Of a stretch of DNA of 64,000 nucleotides, positions 8,271 through 16,697 are shown in pieces. Position 1 is the stretch's first letter; each line of letters opens with the position of its first letter. Position numbers and translations under genes: made by a program. A model generated the notes under the pieces. The model saw nothing but the letters and a program-made list of their open reading frames with translations, had not been told where the DNA came from and ran no database searches. This DNA comes from Psychrobacillus soli. Lineage in GTDB: Bacteria > Bacillota > Bacilli > Bacillales_A > Planococcaceae. The stretch is taken from NCBI RefSeq assembly GCF_006861775.1, contig NZ_VDGG01000021.1, positions 1 through 64,000 on the forward strand, in the 5' to 3' direction.

Positions 8271-9363
8271 CTTCCTGCACCCCTTTCTTCACTTGACGCA
8301 CACTATCCAGTTTGGATTGGAACGTCACATAATGTGGTAATTTCAAATGGGAAATAAACCCTGTCGACTCTACAGAGTCAATATGCAATAAAACAAATTC
8401 CTCATCATGTGTAGGAAAATCAGCTTCCGGATGCTCAAGGCATTGATCTAAAATACTCATCGCAATCGCCTTCGTTTCATTTTGCCCGTAGCAAATACCG
8501 TAGCCAATTTCAAATTGTAGTTCATATTCATTGTTGGCATTTTTCACTTGCGTTGGGACGAATGATTCCACTTCGGTTACTTTAATGTCTCCGATATAAT
8601 AGTCATCCTCCATGTCATCTGGATGCCCTACATAAATTGGAACAGCACCGACTCGCACTTCCCCAACTGTTGGGTGCACTTGCCCGTATCCTCTGAGCGA
8701 GGCATACCCAAGAGACGTGACAGCTCCTGTTTGTCCTCTTGTCATCACTTGCAGTCGCTCACTTCTAGTGGAAGGAAATTGTAAACTTTGTTTAGTAATA
8801 TCTTTAGGAGCTGTATTGTTTTCCTCGTATTTTTCAAACAGCCCTTCTTCGCGTAAATAATCGACTACTTTAGGGAAATATTTCACTTCATCGAAATTTT
8901 CTACCTGCTGCAATTCCATTTCATAATTGTGTAACCACCGCTCAACACTTTCCGAACTTTCGTCTATCAAATCAAAATCTAATAATCTATGCGTATAATC
9001 ATAAGTCGCACCTAATAGTTGGCCACCCGGGATATCTTTAAAGCTTGCGGAAATACGACGTTCAACTAGCATTGTTTCCGGTTCCACCGTCTTACTGTAA
9101 TAAGGGCGAGGCAATGTAGATCGATGTGCTCGCATAAGGAAAACGGCTTCTTCCATACTTCCTTCCGCTTGTTTAATCGCAAGTGCCGCTAAGAAAGGTG
9201 AATATAAACTGCTTTCGGACATTACTTGATCAATCATTCCACGCATCGTGGATATAATTGTCTGGATTTCTATTATTTCATTTCCTTTAAGACGCTCGTA
9301 TTTTAAACGTTTGATAGAAGCATCAATTGCTTCCGTACCACCTTTTACTGGAACGTAACCCAT
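8260..9363 (-). CDS. phnI: C-P lyase core subunit PhnI
   Basis: A 367-residue PhnI protein. It is the nucleosidase-like subunit that swaps the adenine of ATP for the phosphonate together with PhnGHL. Recognisable blocks are the N-terminal VKGGTEAIDAS, VERRISASFKDIPGGQLLG, TYDYTHRLLDFDL, RGYGQVHPTVGE and the C-terminal EFVLLHIDSVESTGF with HLKLPHY. It starts directly at the stop of phnH and overlaps phnJ. Length matches the family. Nothing is missing that I can see. Confidence 0.96.
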   Translation of the reverse strand: MGYVPVKGGTEAIDASIKRLKYERLKGNEIIEIQTIISTMRGMIDQVMSESSLYSPFLAALAIKQAEGSMEEAVFLMRAHRSTLPRPYYSKTVEPETMLVERRISASFKDIPGGQLLGATYDYTHRLLDFDLIDESSESVERWLHNYEMELQQVENFDEVKYFPKVVDYLREEGLFEKYEENNTAPKDITKQSLQFPSTRSERLQVMTRGQTGAVTSLGYASLRGYGQVHPTVGEVRVGAVPIYVGHPDDMEDDYYIGDIKVTEVESFVPTQVKNANNEYELQFEIGYGICYGQNETKAIAMSILDQCLEHPEADFPTHDEEFVLLHIDSVESTGFISHLKLPHYVTFQSKLDSVRQVKKGVQEVEA

Positions 9364-9959
9364 TAGCGCACCTCCTTCATTTCCACTGAAGTTGTACGAG
9401 GAATGCAGACAACTTGGCCGCTCTCATCCGTAATAATCAAGTCAATGCCTAGTGGATATTCCTTCGTTCGTACGTTTCTTGCTTGCCACAATGACGAGGT
9501 TAAACTCGTATGTAATTCGGCTGTATTTTGTATGCCAGGTCCAGTTAATGTTAGTTCGCCCACATTAGATAGGGGTGAACTTTCCATAATCCAAATCGAC
9601 GACTGTTGTGGATCTATGAGTGTGCCATTTTTACATTGAGAAAATGCATGTTGAATGGACTCTTCTGTATCTTCCCGTAAAATAATGATAAAATCTGCTT
9701 CGTTAATCGGTGCAAATTTTGAAGATGTGTATGCGGAAATTTTATCTATTAAGTTTTGTTGGTCTGTTGAAAGAATATGAAAAGTCACTTCCGCATCTAA
9801 AAATGTCATTGCACTTAAGAATGTTGCATGAAAGCACGAGAGGTCGAAATCTACTTTTCTTGTGTTATCAGCTAGCGAAGAAATTGTGCCTGGTCGCGAC
9901 ATACTATGCAATATTTTTCTGTAAACTTGTTGCAAATCATGTACTTGATCAATAGCCAT
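9363..9959 (-). CDS. phnH: C-P lyase core subunit PhnH
   Basis: A PhnH-family protein of 198 residues, part of the GHIJ core complex. The start chosen is ATG 9959 (MAIDQVHDLQQ), which follows GGAGGG at good spacing; the longer frame to 9998 would overlap phnG. The N-terminal HDLQQVYRKILHSMSRPGTI block is the usual PhnH opening, and GPGIQNTAEL and LGIDLIITDESG match the C-terminal half. It lies between phnG and phnI as in other C-P lyase operons. Confidence 0.94.
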   Translation of the reverse strand: MAIDQVHDLQQVYRKILHSMSRPGTISSLADNTRKVDFDLSCFHATFLSAMTFLDAEVTFHILSTDQQNLIDKISAYTSSKFAPINEADFIIILREDTEESIQHAFSQCKNGTLIDPQQSSIWIMESSPLSNVGELTLTGPGIQNTAELHTSLTSSLWQARNVRTKEYPLGIDLIITDESGQVVCIPRTTSVEMKEVR

Positions 9960-9978
9960 ACTATCCCTCCTTATTTCG

Positions 9979-10401
9979 TTAGACTTCCATCGTTTCAAAG
10001 TTAACTTTCGTTTTGAAAAGCTCTGCTTGTTTTCTCACAAGCTCTTTTGTGATTTGTTTTTCCGCTTCGATTAGCTGCGGTTGCCACGTAATGGTTTCTG
10101 GTAATTCTGCTTTATATGCTGCATCGATTATTGCGAGATGTTTGGCAAGTTCATCTTCCATGCCTGCAACGATTCCTATTCCGATGCAATTATTTATCTC
10201 CACTTTTGCTTCCGTTATAAGGACTTCCCCTATATAAAATAAGGAGTTTTTAGCGGACTCTCGCATTTTGATCATCGTTAATCCATATTGCGGTGCGAGA
10301 ATTTCTTTGCATTCATATACATCTATAATTGTTTCCGCTAGCTTTTCTGCTAAGTGGCCATTTTCTTGAATGAGAATTTCGGTTCGTCTTCTTCTTTTCA
10401 T
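9979..10401 (-). CDS. phnG: C-P lyase core subunit PhnG
   Basis: A 140-residue PhnG protein, the first structural gene of the C-P lyase operon. Diagnostic segments are TMIKMRESAKNSLFYIGEVL, the AIIDAAYKAE helix and the C-terminal RKQAELFKTKVNFETM. It joins PhnHIJ in the core complex. AGGAGG stands about 5 nt before the ATG. Upstream lies a 400-bp region holding an inverted-repeat cluster (10421-10448), a tandem repeat array and the phnF terminator, so the operon must have its own promoter. Confidence 0.93.
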   Translation of the reverse strand: MKRRRRTEILIQENGHLAEKLAETIIDVYECKEILAPQYGLTMIKMRESAKNSLFYIGEVLITEAKVEINNCIGIGIVAGMEDELAKHLAIIDAAYKAELPETITWQPQLIEAEKQITKELVRKQAELFKTKVNFETMEV

Positions 10402-10420
10402 AAAGTTGAATCCTCCTTTG

Positions 10421-10448
10421 CAAGTTCATCTTAACTTGTCGCCAAGTT
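10421..10448. promoter_or_regulatory. Candidate operator for PhnF upstream of phnG
   Basis: Three alternating hexamers, CAAGTT-N6-AACTTG-N4-CAAGTT, form two overlapping inverted repeats 20-47 bp before the phnG start. GntR-family regulators such as PhnF bind short palindromes near their target promoters, so this is a reasonable operator. A TTTACA direct-repeat-like stretch further upstream could be a PhoP site, but it is weak. No experimental support can be read from the sequence. Confidence 0.4.
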
Positions 10449-10583
10449 GCTGTGTTTTAAGGTATCGTAAATGTTTGTAAATTTGCTTAATAATTGGACT
10501 TGGTAGGTTGGCGTAATTGCCGTTATTTAGGGAAAATACTTCATATACATCGTCATCTCACTTCAAGTAAACCTTTTTCATTG

Positions 10584-10690
10584 AGAATTGGTTGCTTTCA
10601 ACAGTAATTTGATTGCTCTCAGGATTGATTTGATTGCTTTTCAACTAGAATTGGTTACTGTTAATGACTTGTTGGTTGCCCTAAGCCATT
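10584..10690. repeat. 21-bp tandem repeat array A1 (five units)
   Basis: Five units of about TTGGTTGCTTTC plus 9 nt start with the GTTGC (or ATTGC/GTTAC) core at 10591, 10612, 10633, 10654 and 10675, exactly 21 bp apart. The last unit ends in GGTTGCCCTAAGCC. The flanks (AAGTAAACcTTTTT before, CATTTAcTGGATTCA after) match array A4 at 49 kb, so the whole element is about 150 bp. The rest of the 10402-10806 gap holds the phnG leader and the phnF terminator. Confidence 0.85.
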
Positions 10691-10761
10691 TACTGGATTC
10701 ATCAATAGAGAAACTACACATTTTTTTAGGACTTATTAACAACGATTTGCTACACAACGTT

Positions 10762-10803
10762 AAAAAGCAGGTAAAGGAATAATTTCATCCTTTACCTGCT
10801 TTT
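10762..10803 (-). terminator. Terminator after phnF
   Basis: AAGCAGGTAAAGGA and TCCTTTACCTGCTT form a 14-bp perfect stem next to the phnF stop, with a T run on the minus strand. It separates phnF from the phnG operon. Confidence 0.85.
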
Positions 10804-10805
10804 GG

Positions 10806-11510
10806 TCAATCCATCGTAATATCATATTTAAATTTATCGCTTCGATACAGTATTTTCGTATGTTCGAGCACTTTGTTTGAAGCTAAGTCGATACAATCAC
10901 TTTCCACGACGATGAGCGGCACCATACTTTTACAAGAGAGTAATTGTTGTTCATCCGAAGTTGGAAACGTAATACTTAACAAGCTTTTTTTACTGGCAAA
11001 TTCGTTGTATCCGAGCTTTCGATAGTAAGTAAACATCGACTCGATCTTTGGACCATCTTCCACAATTTCCGGGAACATCTTATCACACACATAGGAAATG
11101 TGAATGGCAATTGGATCTCCGTTAATATAGCGAATTCTACCTATTTTATAGACGTTATCCTTTTTGCTTGCGTTTATATTTTGAAAGAGTTGATCATTAT
11201 ACGCTATTTTTTCGCAGAATATATTCTCTGTTTTTAAATCATATCCTGCTTCTTTCATTTTATCTGTAAAACTCGTTTTTCCTGTTAAATGCAATTGGAT
11301 TTGAGTGGATGCTTCTTTTAAATATCGACCTTTTCCATGCACCGAGTAAATATATCCACGTTCTTCTAGTTTTGTTAGAGCATTTCTTACCGTCATTCTT
11401 GGCACTTTATATTTGGTCGTGAGTTCGTTTTCAGAAGGTAGTTTTTCTCCATGCTTCATTGTTTTTGAAACGATCTGATGCATGATGTCGTCGATAATTT
11501 GTGTCTCCAT
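10806..11510 (-). CDS. phnF: GntR-family regulator of the phn operon (PhnF-like)
   Basis: A 234-residue GntR/HutC regulator. It has an N-terminal winged helix (GEKLPSENELTTKYKVPRMT, residues about 21-40) and a C-terminal UTRA ligand domain with KIGRIRYINGDPIAIHISYV. It sits directly upstream of the phosphonate genes on the same strand, so it most likely senses a phosphonate or pathway intermediate and represses them. Oddly, the strong GGAGGAG site lies about 20 nt before the first in-frame ATG, with no canonical start at optimal spacing. ATATAAGA/TCTTATAT arms at 11519-11526 and 11548-11555 flank that site. Confidence 0.85.
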   Translation of the reverse strand: METQIIDDIMHQIVSKTMKHGEKLPSENELTTKYKVPRMTVRNALTKLEERGYIYSVHGKGRYLKEASTQIQLHLTGKTSFTDKMKEAGYDLKTENIFCEKIAYNDQLFQNINASKKDNVYKIGRIRYINGDPIAIHISYVCDKMFPEIVEDGPKIESMFTYYRKLGYNEFASKKSLLSITFPTSDEQQLLSCKSMVPLIVVESDCIDLASNKVLEHTKILYRSDKFKYDITMD

Positions 11511-11579
11511 ATCTGCTGATATAAGAATCTCCTCCCTATGGATGATATCTTATATTTTACTACAAAAAACACTATATTA

Positions 11580-11918
11580 TCATTCTTCTATCGTGTACAT
11601 CAGTATCATTTCAATTAATACAACAACACCAAATATAGTTGCAAGCTTTCCTTTATCTGAAAAATATAAAGCTGCTACGGCTAGAGCAAATATAATAGAT
11701 TGAAGAATAATTCTTAATGGAATTGACACTGGAATGGAAGCTTTTGGAGCAATAAAAGTACCCCAAAAAACCGCTATTAGAAGTGGTGTTCCTAATCCTA
11801 GTAAACTATTTATAAGCAATCCACGATTCATTTGAAAACCCCAATAGGAAAAGGCAGCAAGTGCACATAATTCCATTAGAAAAAACAGTCCAAATACCGT
11901 ATATTGAACAATTAGCAC
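11580..11918 (-). CDS. DUF2568 (YrdB-like) membrane protein
   Basis: A 112-residue protein with four hydrophobic segments and the family hallmark FWGTFIAPKA in the second half of the chain, typical of DUF2568/YrdB proteins. Function is unknown. It starts 2 nt after the MBL hydrolase stop and would be co-transcribed with the TetR regulator and that hydrolase, so it belongs to the small TetR-controlled operon. Confidence 0.8.
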   Translation of the reverse strand: MLIVQYTVFGLFFLMELCALAAFSYWGFQMNRGLLINSLLGLGTPLLIAVFWGTFIAPKASIPVSIPLRIILQSIIFALAVAALYFSDKGKLATIFGVVVLIEMILMYTIEE

Positions 11919-11920
11919 GA

Positions 11921-12604
11921 TTAAATCCCTCCGTGTTTTTTCTCTGCTTTTCGAACATATTCTTCTAACTGTTCAGCAGGGTTAAACACTGAGCTACCAT
12001 GGCATACTTCTAATCGTTTCGGTTTTAATTTCTCTACAATGGCAGCACTATTTACTGCTTCATCCATGAAAGGGGTGAACATAGGAGGATGTAGCTTTCC
12101 TTTTTTAGAATTAAAAAGGTCACCAGCTAACAGCACTTGATCCTTTTCGTGATAATATACAACATGACCCGGGGAATGCCCTGGAGTCAAATATGGTATC
12201 AGTCCATCAACTGATTGCAAGTTTCCAAACTCGTCTTCTGAGAGCGGTTTAGTTAATTGTTTAGGTAAATTGTATTCCATTTTTTTTCGTTTTGGATATA
12301 GAAGTTCCCCTTCCAAATGAGGAATTTCAATTTGGTGCGCATATACCGGCACTTCATTTTCAGTCAAGATCGTCTTTACCGCTCCAACATGATCTACATG
12401 ACCATGAGTCAGGAGAATTCGTTTCAAAGGTCCGGCATTCAGTTGTTTAATAAATTTCATTATTCCTTTTGCCATCATCGGCATCCCGGCATCTACTAAC
12501 GTCACCCCGTCCTCATCTACGACTACCCACACATGAATAGGAATTATCATCCACGTTTTTAAACTCCAAATATGTTCAGAAATCTTTTCTGCTTTCATTG
12601 TCAT
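11921..12604 (-). CDS. Metallo-beta-lactamase-fold hydrolase
   Basis: A 227-residue MBL-fold hydrolase. The zinc-binding motif THGHVDHVG near residue 65 is complete. Later ligands are in TPGHSPGHVVYY and LLAGDLFN, and the C-terminal His lies in EVCHGSS. It lies 6 nt after the TetR gene and 2 nt before the DUF2568 gene, so it is probably induced with them. This broad family includes glyoxalase II-like and lactonase enzymes, and the substrate cannot be read from sequence. Confidence 0.88.
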   Translation of the reverse strand: MTMKAEKISEHIWSLKTWMIIPIHVWVVVDEDGVTLVDAGMPMMAKGIMKFIKQLNAGPLKRILLTHGHVDHVGAVKTILTENEVPVYAHQIEIPHLEGELLYPKRKKMEYNLPKQLTKPLSEDEFGNLQSVDGLIPYLTPGHSPGHVVYYHEKDQVLLAGDLFNSKKGKLHPPMFTPFMDEAVNSAAIVEKLKPKRLEVCHGSSVFNPAEQLEEYVRKAEKKHGGI

Positions 12605-12610
12605 ATCCCC

Positions 12611-13231
12611 TTACTTTAATTTTTCTTTGAAGCCTAATAAAAGAATTTCAATAGCAATGTCAAACGTTGGCGTCAATCGCTCCATTAATACATCGAGCGG
12701 TTCATGCTGATACGAATAAGTACTTAAAATACCATTCAACTGATAGTAATAAATGCGAGATAAGGTCAATAATTGTTCCTCATTTGAAATAGAAAGGCAT
12801 TCTCGAATAATTAGCTTCATAAGTGAAAAAATTTCCAATCGTAGTTTGTTGATTGCCAGTTCTGGCACCTCTTCATCTACCCTTGAAGACTTTGCGTTGA
12901 AAAAAATATCGTACATATTTCGATTCTGTAGGCAAAAGTGAATATACTCTAGACTAATTTTTTTTAATTTATCTTCCGCAGATAACGTATTCATCTTTGA
13001 AATTTGTTGTAATTGCTGATTTAATTCCAGCAGAGATGGCATCGATAGCTCGTGAAGCAATGCTTCCTTGTCTTTAAAATAAAGATAAATGGTTGTATGT
13101 GAACAACCCGCATCCTTTGCAATTTCCCGTATTGTTACAGCATCGTATCCTTTTGTAGCAAATAATTTTCCGGCTGATTCTAATATTTGTTTTTTTGTTT
13201 CTTCAGAACGTTGCTCTTGTTTACTTTTCAT
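12611..13231 (-). CDS. TetR-family transcriptional regulator
   Basis: A 206-residue TetR regulator. Its N-terminal helix-turn-helix (about residues 27-46) reads TIREIAKDAGCSHTTIYLYF, followed by KDKEALLHE, as is standard for the family. The C-terminal helices form the ligand pocket and are variable. It heads an operon with the MBL hydrolase and the DUF2568 protein. Its own promoter is covered by a perfect 21-bp-arm palindrome (13247-13293), so it is almost certainly autoregulated. The neighbouring ABC exporter may be part of the same response, though it has a separate upstream region. Confidence 0.93.
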   Translation of the reverse strand: MKSKQEQRSEETKKQILESAGKLFATKGYDAVTIREIAKDAGCSHTTIYLYFKDKEALLHELSMPSLLELNQQLQQISKMNTLSAEDKLKKISLEYIHFCLQNRNMYDIFFNAKSSRVDEEVPELAINKLRLEIFSLMKLIIRECLSISNEEQLLTLSRIYYYQLNGILSTYSYQHEPLDVLMERLTPTFDIAIEILLLGFKEKLK

Positions 13232-13246
13232 TTACATCACCCTCCC

Positions 13247-13293
13247 CTCAATACTAACCATTGGTTATATAGTAACCAATGGTTAGTATTGAG
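13247..13293. promoter_or_regulatory. Palindromic TetR operator
   Basis: CTCAATACTAACCATTGGTTA and its exact reverse complement are separated by five bases. The palindrome spans most of the promoter of the TetR gene, from the -10 to the edge of the -35 hexamer. Such near-perfect symmetry at an autoregulated TetR promoter is strong evidence for an operator. Confidence 0.85.
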
Positions 13294-13297
13294 TCAA
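13269..13297 (-). promoter_or_regulatory. SigA-type promoter of the TetR operon
   Basis: On the minus strand, TTGACT (13297-13292) and TACTAT (13274-13269) are separated by exactly 17 bp. The TetR start codon follows about 38 nt after the -10, with GGAGGGTGA as ribosome binding site. Repressor bound to the palindrome would block both hexamers. Confidence 0.75.
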
Positions 13298-13492
13298 TAT
13301 ACATGCATTTTTTGGATTTTCTCATTAATCCAATTTGAAATATAGATCCCGAAACTGGACCTCTTCATCAAACCTTCCAGAATTACCTTCAAAGATCATG
13401 TAAAAAAGGCGTTACCATGAGCATATTCCGAATAGGAATACTCGATGACAACACCTTACATTTTGATAAATTTAAATAAATTCTTATTTCTA

Positions 13493-15097
13493 TCAACCTA
13501 TAATATCCCTTCTATTATAAAAGACGAACCCCACAATCATTAAAGCCACCGCAACAATTATCAACATGGAGACCGTCATAACATTCATCTCCTCCACTGG
13601 AATCCGTGGAATATACCCAAATGGTGTGAGTTTACTCATCCAATCGGGTAACTGAAGTAAACCTCCAAGATAAACGACAACAAATGAATAAACAAAAAAT
13701 ACCCAAGTGAAGCCTGTGAATTGAGGAAATAAGCCTACCAATAATACAGCAAGGCCAATCATCGTCCACATGGCTGGCAAATAAACAAACGCTGTTTCTA
13801 ATATTGTACTAATCGGAATAGCATTATCCATTACTCTAGTACTTGCAGACCATAATCCAATTACTGCCAACAATAACATCCCCAAGCTAATAACCATCGA
13901 TATTACAAAGTAACTTCCGATTACCTTCGTTCGTGATACTGCTCGACTTAGTAAATGCTCCGTATGATTCTTCTTCTCCTCACCCTTTAACTTGAAAATT
14001 GCCATAAGTGAAGGAATCGTACAAAACATTGCCATTACCATCATTAACACAGGAATAAACTGTTCTATTAATGAAAAACCTTCCACTGGTTTTATTAAAG
14101 CATCCATTATTTCTATATCTTTATAAAATGATTCCAAGTCCCCCAATACAGAGCCATAAGAAGCACCTAATATAAATATCCCAATTCCCCAAGCTATTAT
14201 TCCTGTACGTTGGATTCTTAGAGCGAGACCAATCGGACTTTGCAAAAAGGGCGATGCATGAATTCTTCCTGGCTTTGATGGAAGAAATCCTGAATTTAAG
14301 TCACGAATAGAGTTCAAATAGAATGCAAGTATTATTAAAAGCAACGCTAAACCAACCAATAAAAAAATCGGTGACCAGTAATTGTGCACATAAGCTTCGG
14401 TTTTCACTACAATTCCTAGTGGTGAAAACCAAGAGAAGGTTTCATTTCCAACATCACCTATTGCTCGAATTAAATATGAAAGAACTAGTACCCCAAAACC
14501 TAGCCCTATCGTCCCGCGCGAATTCTCGGATAGTTGTGCAAATACTGCAGTGGCTGCTGCGAAGAAAATTCCGGTAACACCTAAAGCTGCTCCATATAAT
14601 AACGATCCTTCTAAATCCATACTCTCGATCCCTAATATATACAATCCAAAACCTATTAGGATTGACAACAACATATTTGTTCCAATAACAACTAGAACAG
14701 TTGCACTTAAATTCGACAAACGTCCTACAGGTAGGGAACGGACCATTTCAATCTGACCATCCTCTTCCTCTGTTCGGGTATGCTTTGCTACAAATAAAAC
14801 GCTCATGATGGCCACGGTTATGGCTGTAAAAAGCAGCATTTGATGAGCCATCATTGCTCCATTTGTATAGTTATCTAAGCCATTACTAGGACCGACCATT
14901 GCTGTCATTGCAGGGTTCAACATAGTTTGTGCAATCGCCTGTCTTTCTTCCAAATTTTTGTACAAATTCGAAAATGCGGAAGCTGTGCTACATGTTATTA
15001 GTACTAATGCTACAATCCAAATAAGTATCCGTAAACGAGCCTGACGTAATTGAAATCGTCCGAGCATCCATGTATGTTTGAACTGCTTTTTTGACAT
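13493..15097 (-). CDS. ABC exporter permease (polyketide/drug exporter type)
   Basis: A 534-residue membrane protein with about 12 hydrophobic segments in two similar halves. It matches the COG3559-type exporters first named for tetronasin and other polyketide resistance. The opening MLGRFQLRQARLRILIW and the RTEEEDGQIEMVRSLPVGR loop are characteristic. It begins at the stop of the ATPase gene, so the two form one exporter. The actual substrate is unknown. The 200 bp between its end and the TetR operator shows no gene. Confidence 0.85.
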   Translation of the reverse strand: MSKKQFKHTWMLGRFQLRQARLRILIWIVALVLITCSTASAFSNLYKNLEERQAIAQTMLNPAMTAMVGPSNGLDNYTNGAMMAHQMLLFTAITVAIMSVLFVAKHTRTEEEDGQIEMVRSLPVGRLSNLSATVLVVIGTNMLLSILIGFGLYILGIESMDLEGSLLYGAALGVTGIFFAAATAVFAQLSENSRGTIGLGFGVLVLSYLIRAIGDVGNETFSWFSPLGIVVKTEAYVHNYWSPIFLLVGLALLLIILAFYLNSIRDLNSGFLPSKPGRIHASPFLQSPIGLALRIQRTGIIAWGIGIFILGASYGSVLGDLESFYKDIEIMDALIKPVEGFSLIEQFIPVLMMVMAMFCTIPSLMAIFKLKGEEKKNHTEHLLSRAVSRTKVIGSYFVISMVISLGMLLLAVIGLWSASTRVMDNAIPISTILETAFVYLPAMWTMIGLAVLLVGLFPQFTGFTWVFFVYSFVVVYLGGLLQLPDWMSKLTPFGYIPRIPVEEMNVMTVSMLIIVAVALMIVGFVFYNRRDIIG

Positions 15098-15990
15098 CAG
15101 AGTGCACCTCCTGCTCCCTCGTAATGGCGCATAAACAATTCTTCTAATGTAGGTGGTGCACTTTCTAATCTCACAATGCCAAACTGGCTAATATGTCTAA
15201 TTACACTATCCAAATATTCTGCATCTACTTGCAATGAAAGTGATTGATTCTTTTCTTCCATTGCATAAACCCCAATAAACTCACTTAATCCATGAATCGG
15301 TATTTTCGTTTCGACAAGTAAATTTGTTCGAGTTAAATGACGTAAATTATTTAAGGTACCTGTTTCGATAATTTTACCTTCACGAATGATCCCTACTCTG
15401 TCACATAATTTTTCAACTTCCGATAAAATGTGACTGGATAGTAGTATACTTTTCCCATCATCTTTGGCATCCATAACACATTCTTGAAATACTCTTTCCA
15501 TCAGCGGGTCAAGTCCTGATGTCGGTTCATCTAATATAAATAAATCCGCATCTGATGCGAATGCGGCAACTAATGCAACCTTTTGTCTATTCCCTTTTGA
15601 GTACGTTCTACATTTTTTAGATGGGTCTAATTTGAACTTTTCAATCATTTCTTCGCGTCTGCTTTTATTTCCAGTTCCACGTAATTTCATAAATAGGTCA
15701 ATTACTTCTCCACCTGTTAAGTTCGGCCATAAGTTAACATCTCCGGGCACATATGCAATTCGCTTATGAATATCAACAGCATCACTCCAGGCATCTAGTC
15801 CAAAAATTTTTGCTTCACCCTCAGTTGCCTTAATCATACCGAGTAGTAGACGAATAGTTGTGGATTTACCTGCCCCATTTGGACCGATAAAACCGTACAC
15901 TTCCCCTTCATTCACATCGAGATTCACATAATTTAAAGCAGTAAACTTCCCAAACTTTTTGGTTAAGTTAGTCATTTTTACAATCGTCAC
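15097..15990 (-). CDS. ABC exporter ATP-binding protein
   Basis: A 297-residue ABC ATPase with Walker A GPNGAGKST (residues 36-44), Q-loop, a signature reading YSKGNRQKV, Walker B LFILDEPTSGLDP and the switch His in LLSSHIL. The C-terminal 80 residues are the extension typical of drug-exporter ATPases. It is joined to the permease downstream by overlapping stop and start. The signature motif departs from LSGGQ (YSKGN), which is common in this exporter group. Confidence 0.9.
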   Translation of the reverse strand: MTIVKMTNLTKKFGKFTALNYVNLDVNEGEVYGFIGPNGAGKSTTIRLLLGMIKATEGEAKIFGLDAWSDAVDIHKRIAYVPGDVNLWPNLTGGEVIDLFMKLRGTGNKSRREEMIEKFKLDPSKKCRTYSKGNRQKVALVAAFASDADLFILDEPTSGLDPLMERVFQECVMDAKDDGKSILLSSHILSEVEKLCDRVGIIREGKIIETGTLNNLRHLTRTNLLVETKIPIHGLSEFIGVYAMEEKNQSLSLQVDAEYLDSVIRHISQFGIVRLESAPPTLEELFMRHYEGAGGAL

Positions 15991-16168
15991 GTTTCTTTCC
16001 CTCCCCTTACATGTGAAAACAGGTTCGCATCATGTAATAACTAAAAAGTATTCCTTTTCCGATTCCTTTACTATTTAATTCGTGGAAGCTACCCCAAAAT
16101 CCTTTACCTAGATTGACCAATTGTTATAAGCTTATAATATTAGGAGTATCGAAAAAGGGGTGCGTTAT

Positions 16169-16657
16169 ATGAGTAAACTATTTCAAGTAGACTATCGAAC
16201 TCCCATTGGGGTTTTGGAAATCGTCGGTACTGATGAAGCAGTCCATTCTATCCTGTTTGCAGAGCAAGGTGTGGTAGTACATTCATTAACGGAGGAAACT
16301 CCTACGGTACTTAAAGAATGCTACGTTCAGATGGATGAATATTTTAAAGGGGAGCAACGAGAATTTTCATTTCCTTCTATTAGCGTTGGTACAGAATTTC
16401 AAAAAAATGTGTGGAATGCTTTAACAACTATTCCTTATGGAGAAACTGGATCTTATAAAGACATTGCGATTAGCATTGGAAATGAAAAAGCGATTCGTGC
16501 AGTAGGAAGTGCAAACGGCAAAAATAAGCTAAGTATCGTAGTTCCTTGTCATAGAATTATCGGTTCTGACGGGAAACTAACTGGATATGCAGGTGGCTTG
16601 TGGAGAAAAGAATGGTTACTTGCGCATGAAAAAGGTATTACTAGACTTCCAATATGA
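16169..16657 (+). CDS. ogt: Methylated-DNA--protein-cysteine methyltransferase
   Basis: A repair protein that removes alkyl groups from O6 of guanine. The active-site motif PCHRIIG is present, with acceptor Cys at residue 127. The helix-turn-helix region PYGETGSYKDIAISIG and the arginine finger in KAIRAVGSANGKN are intact. I chose ATG 16169 because AAAGGGG precedes it at normal spacing; the in-frame GTG at 16160 lies too close to that site. It is transcribed alone, divergent from the ABC exporter. Confidence 0.93.
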   Translation: MSKLFQVDYRTPIGVLEIVGTDEAVHSILFAEQGVVVHSLTEETPTVLKECYVQMDEYFKGEQREFSFPSISVGTEFQKNVWNALTTIPYGETGSYKDIAISIGNEKAIRAVGSANGKNKLSIVVPCHRIIGSDGKLTGYAGGLWRKEWLLAHEKGITRLPI

Positions 16658-16697
16658 TTGGGGGGGTTTTTTTGATTCCGTTGCTGATTTACCCTCA

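Noticed and set aside
10588-10782. 65-codon open frame with a heptad-like pattern
   Set aside because: The apparent heptads come from the 21-bp repeat array A1, which is 7 codons long per unit. There is no ribosome site, and the frame overlaps the phnF terminator.
16124-16137. TTATAAGCTTATAA palindrome before ogt as an operator
   Set aside because: It is a short AT-rich palindrome overlapping a TATAAT-like box and can occur by chance; no regulator gene is adjacent.
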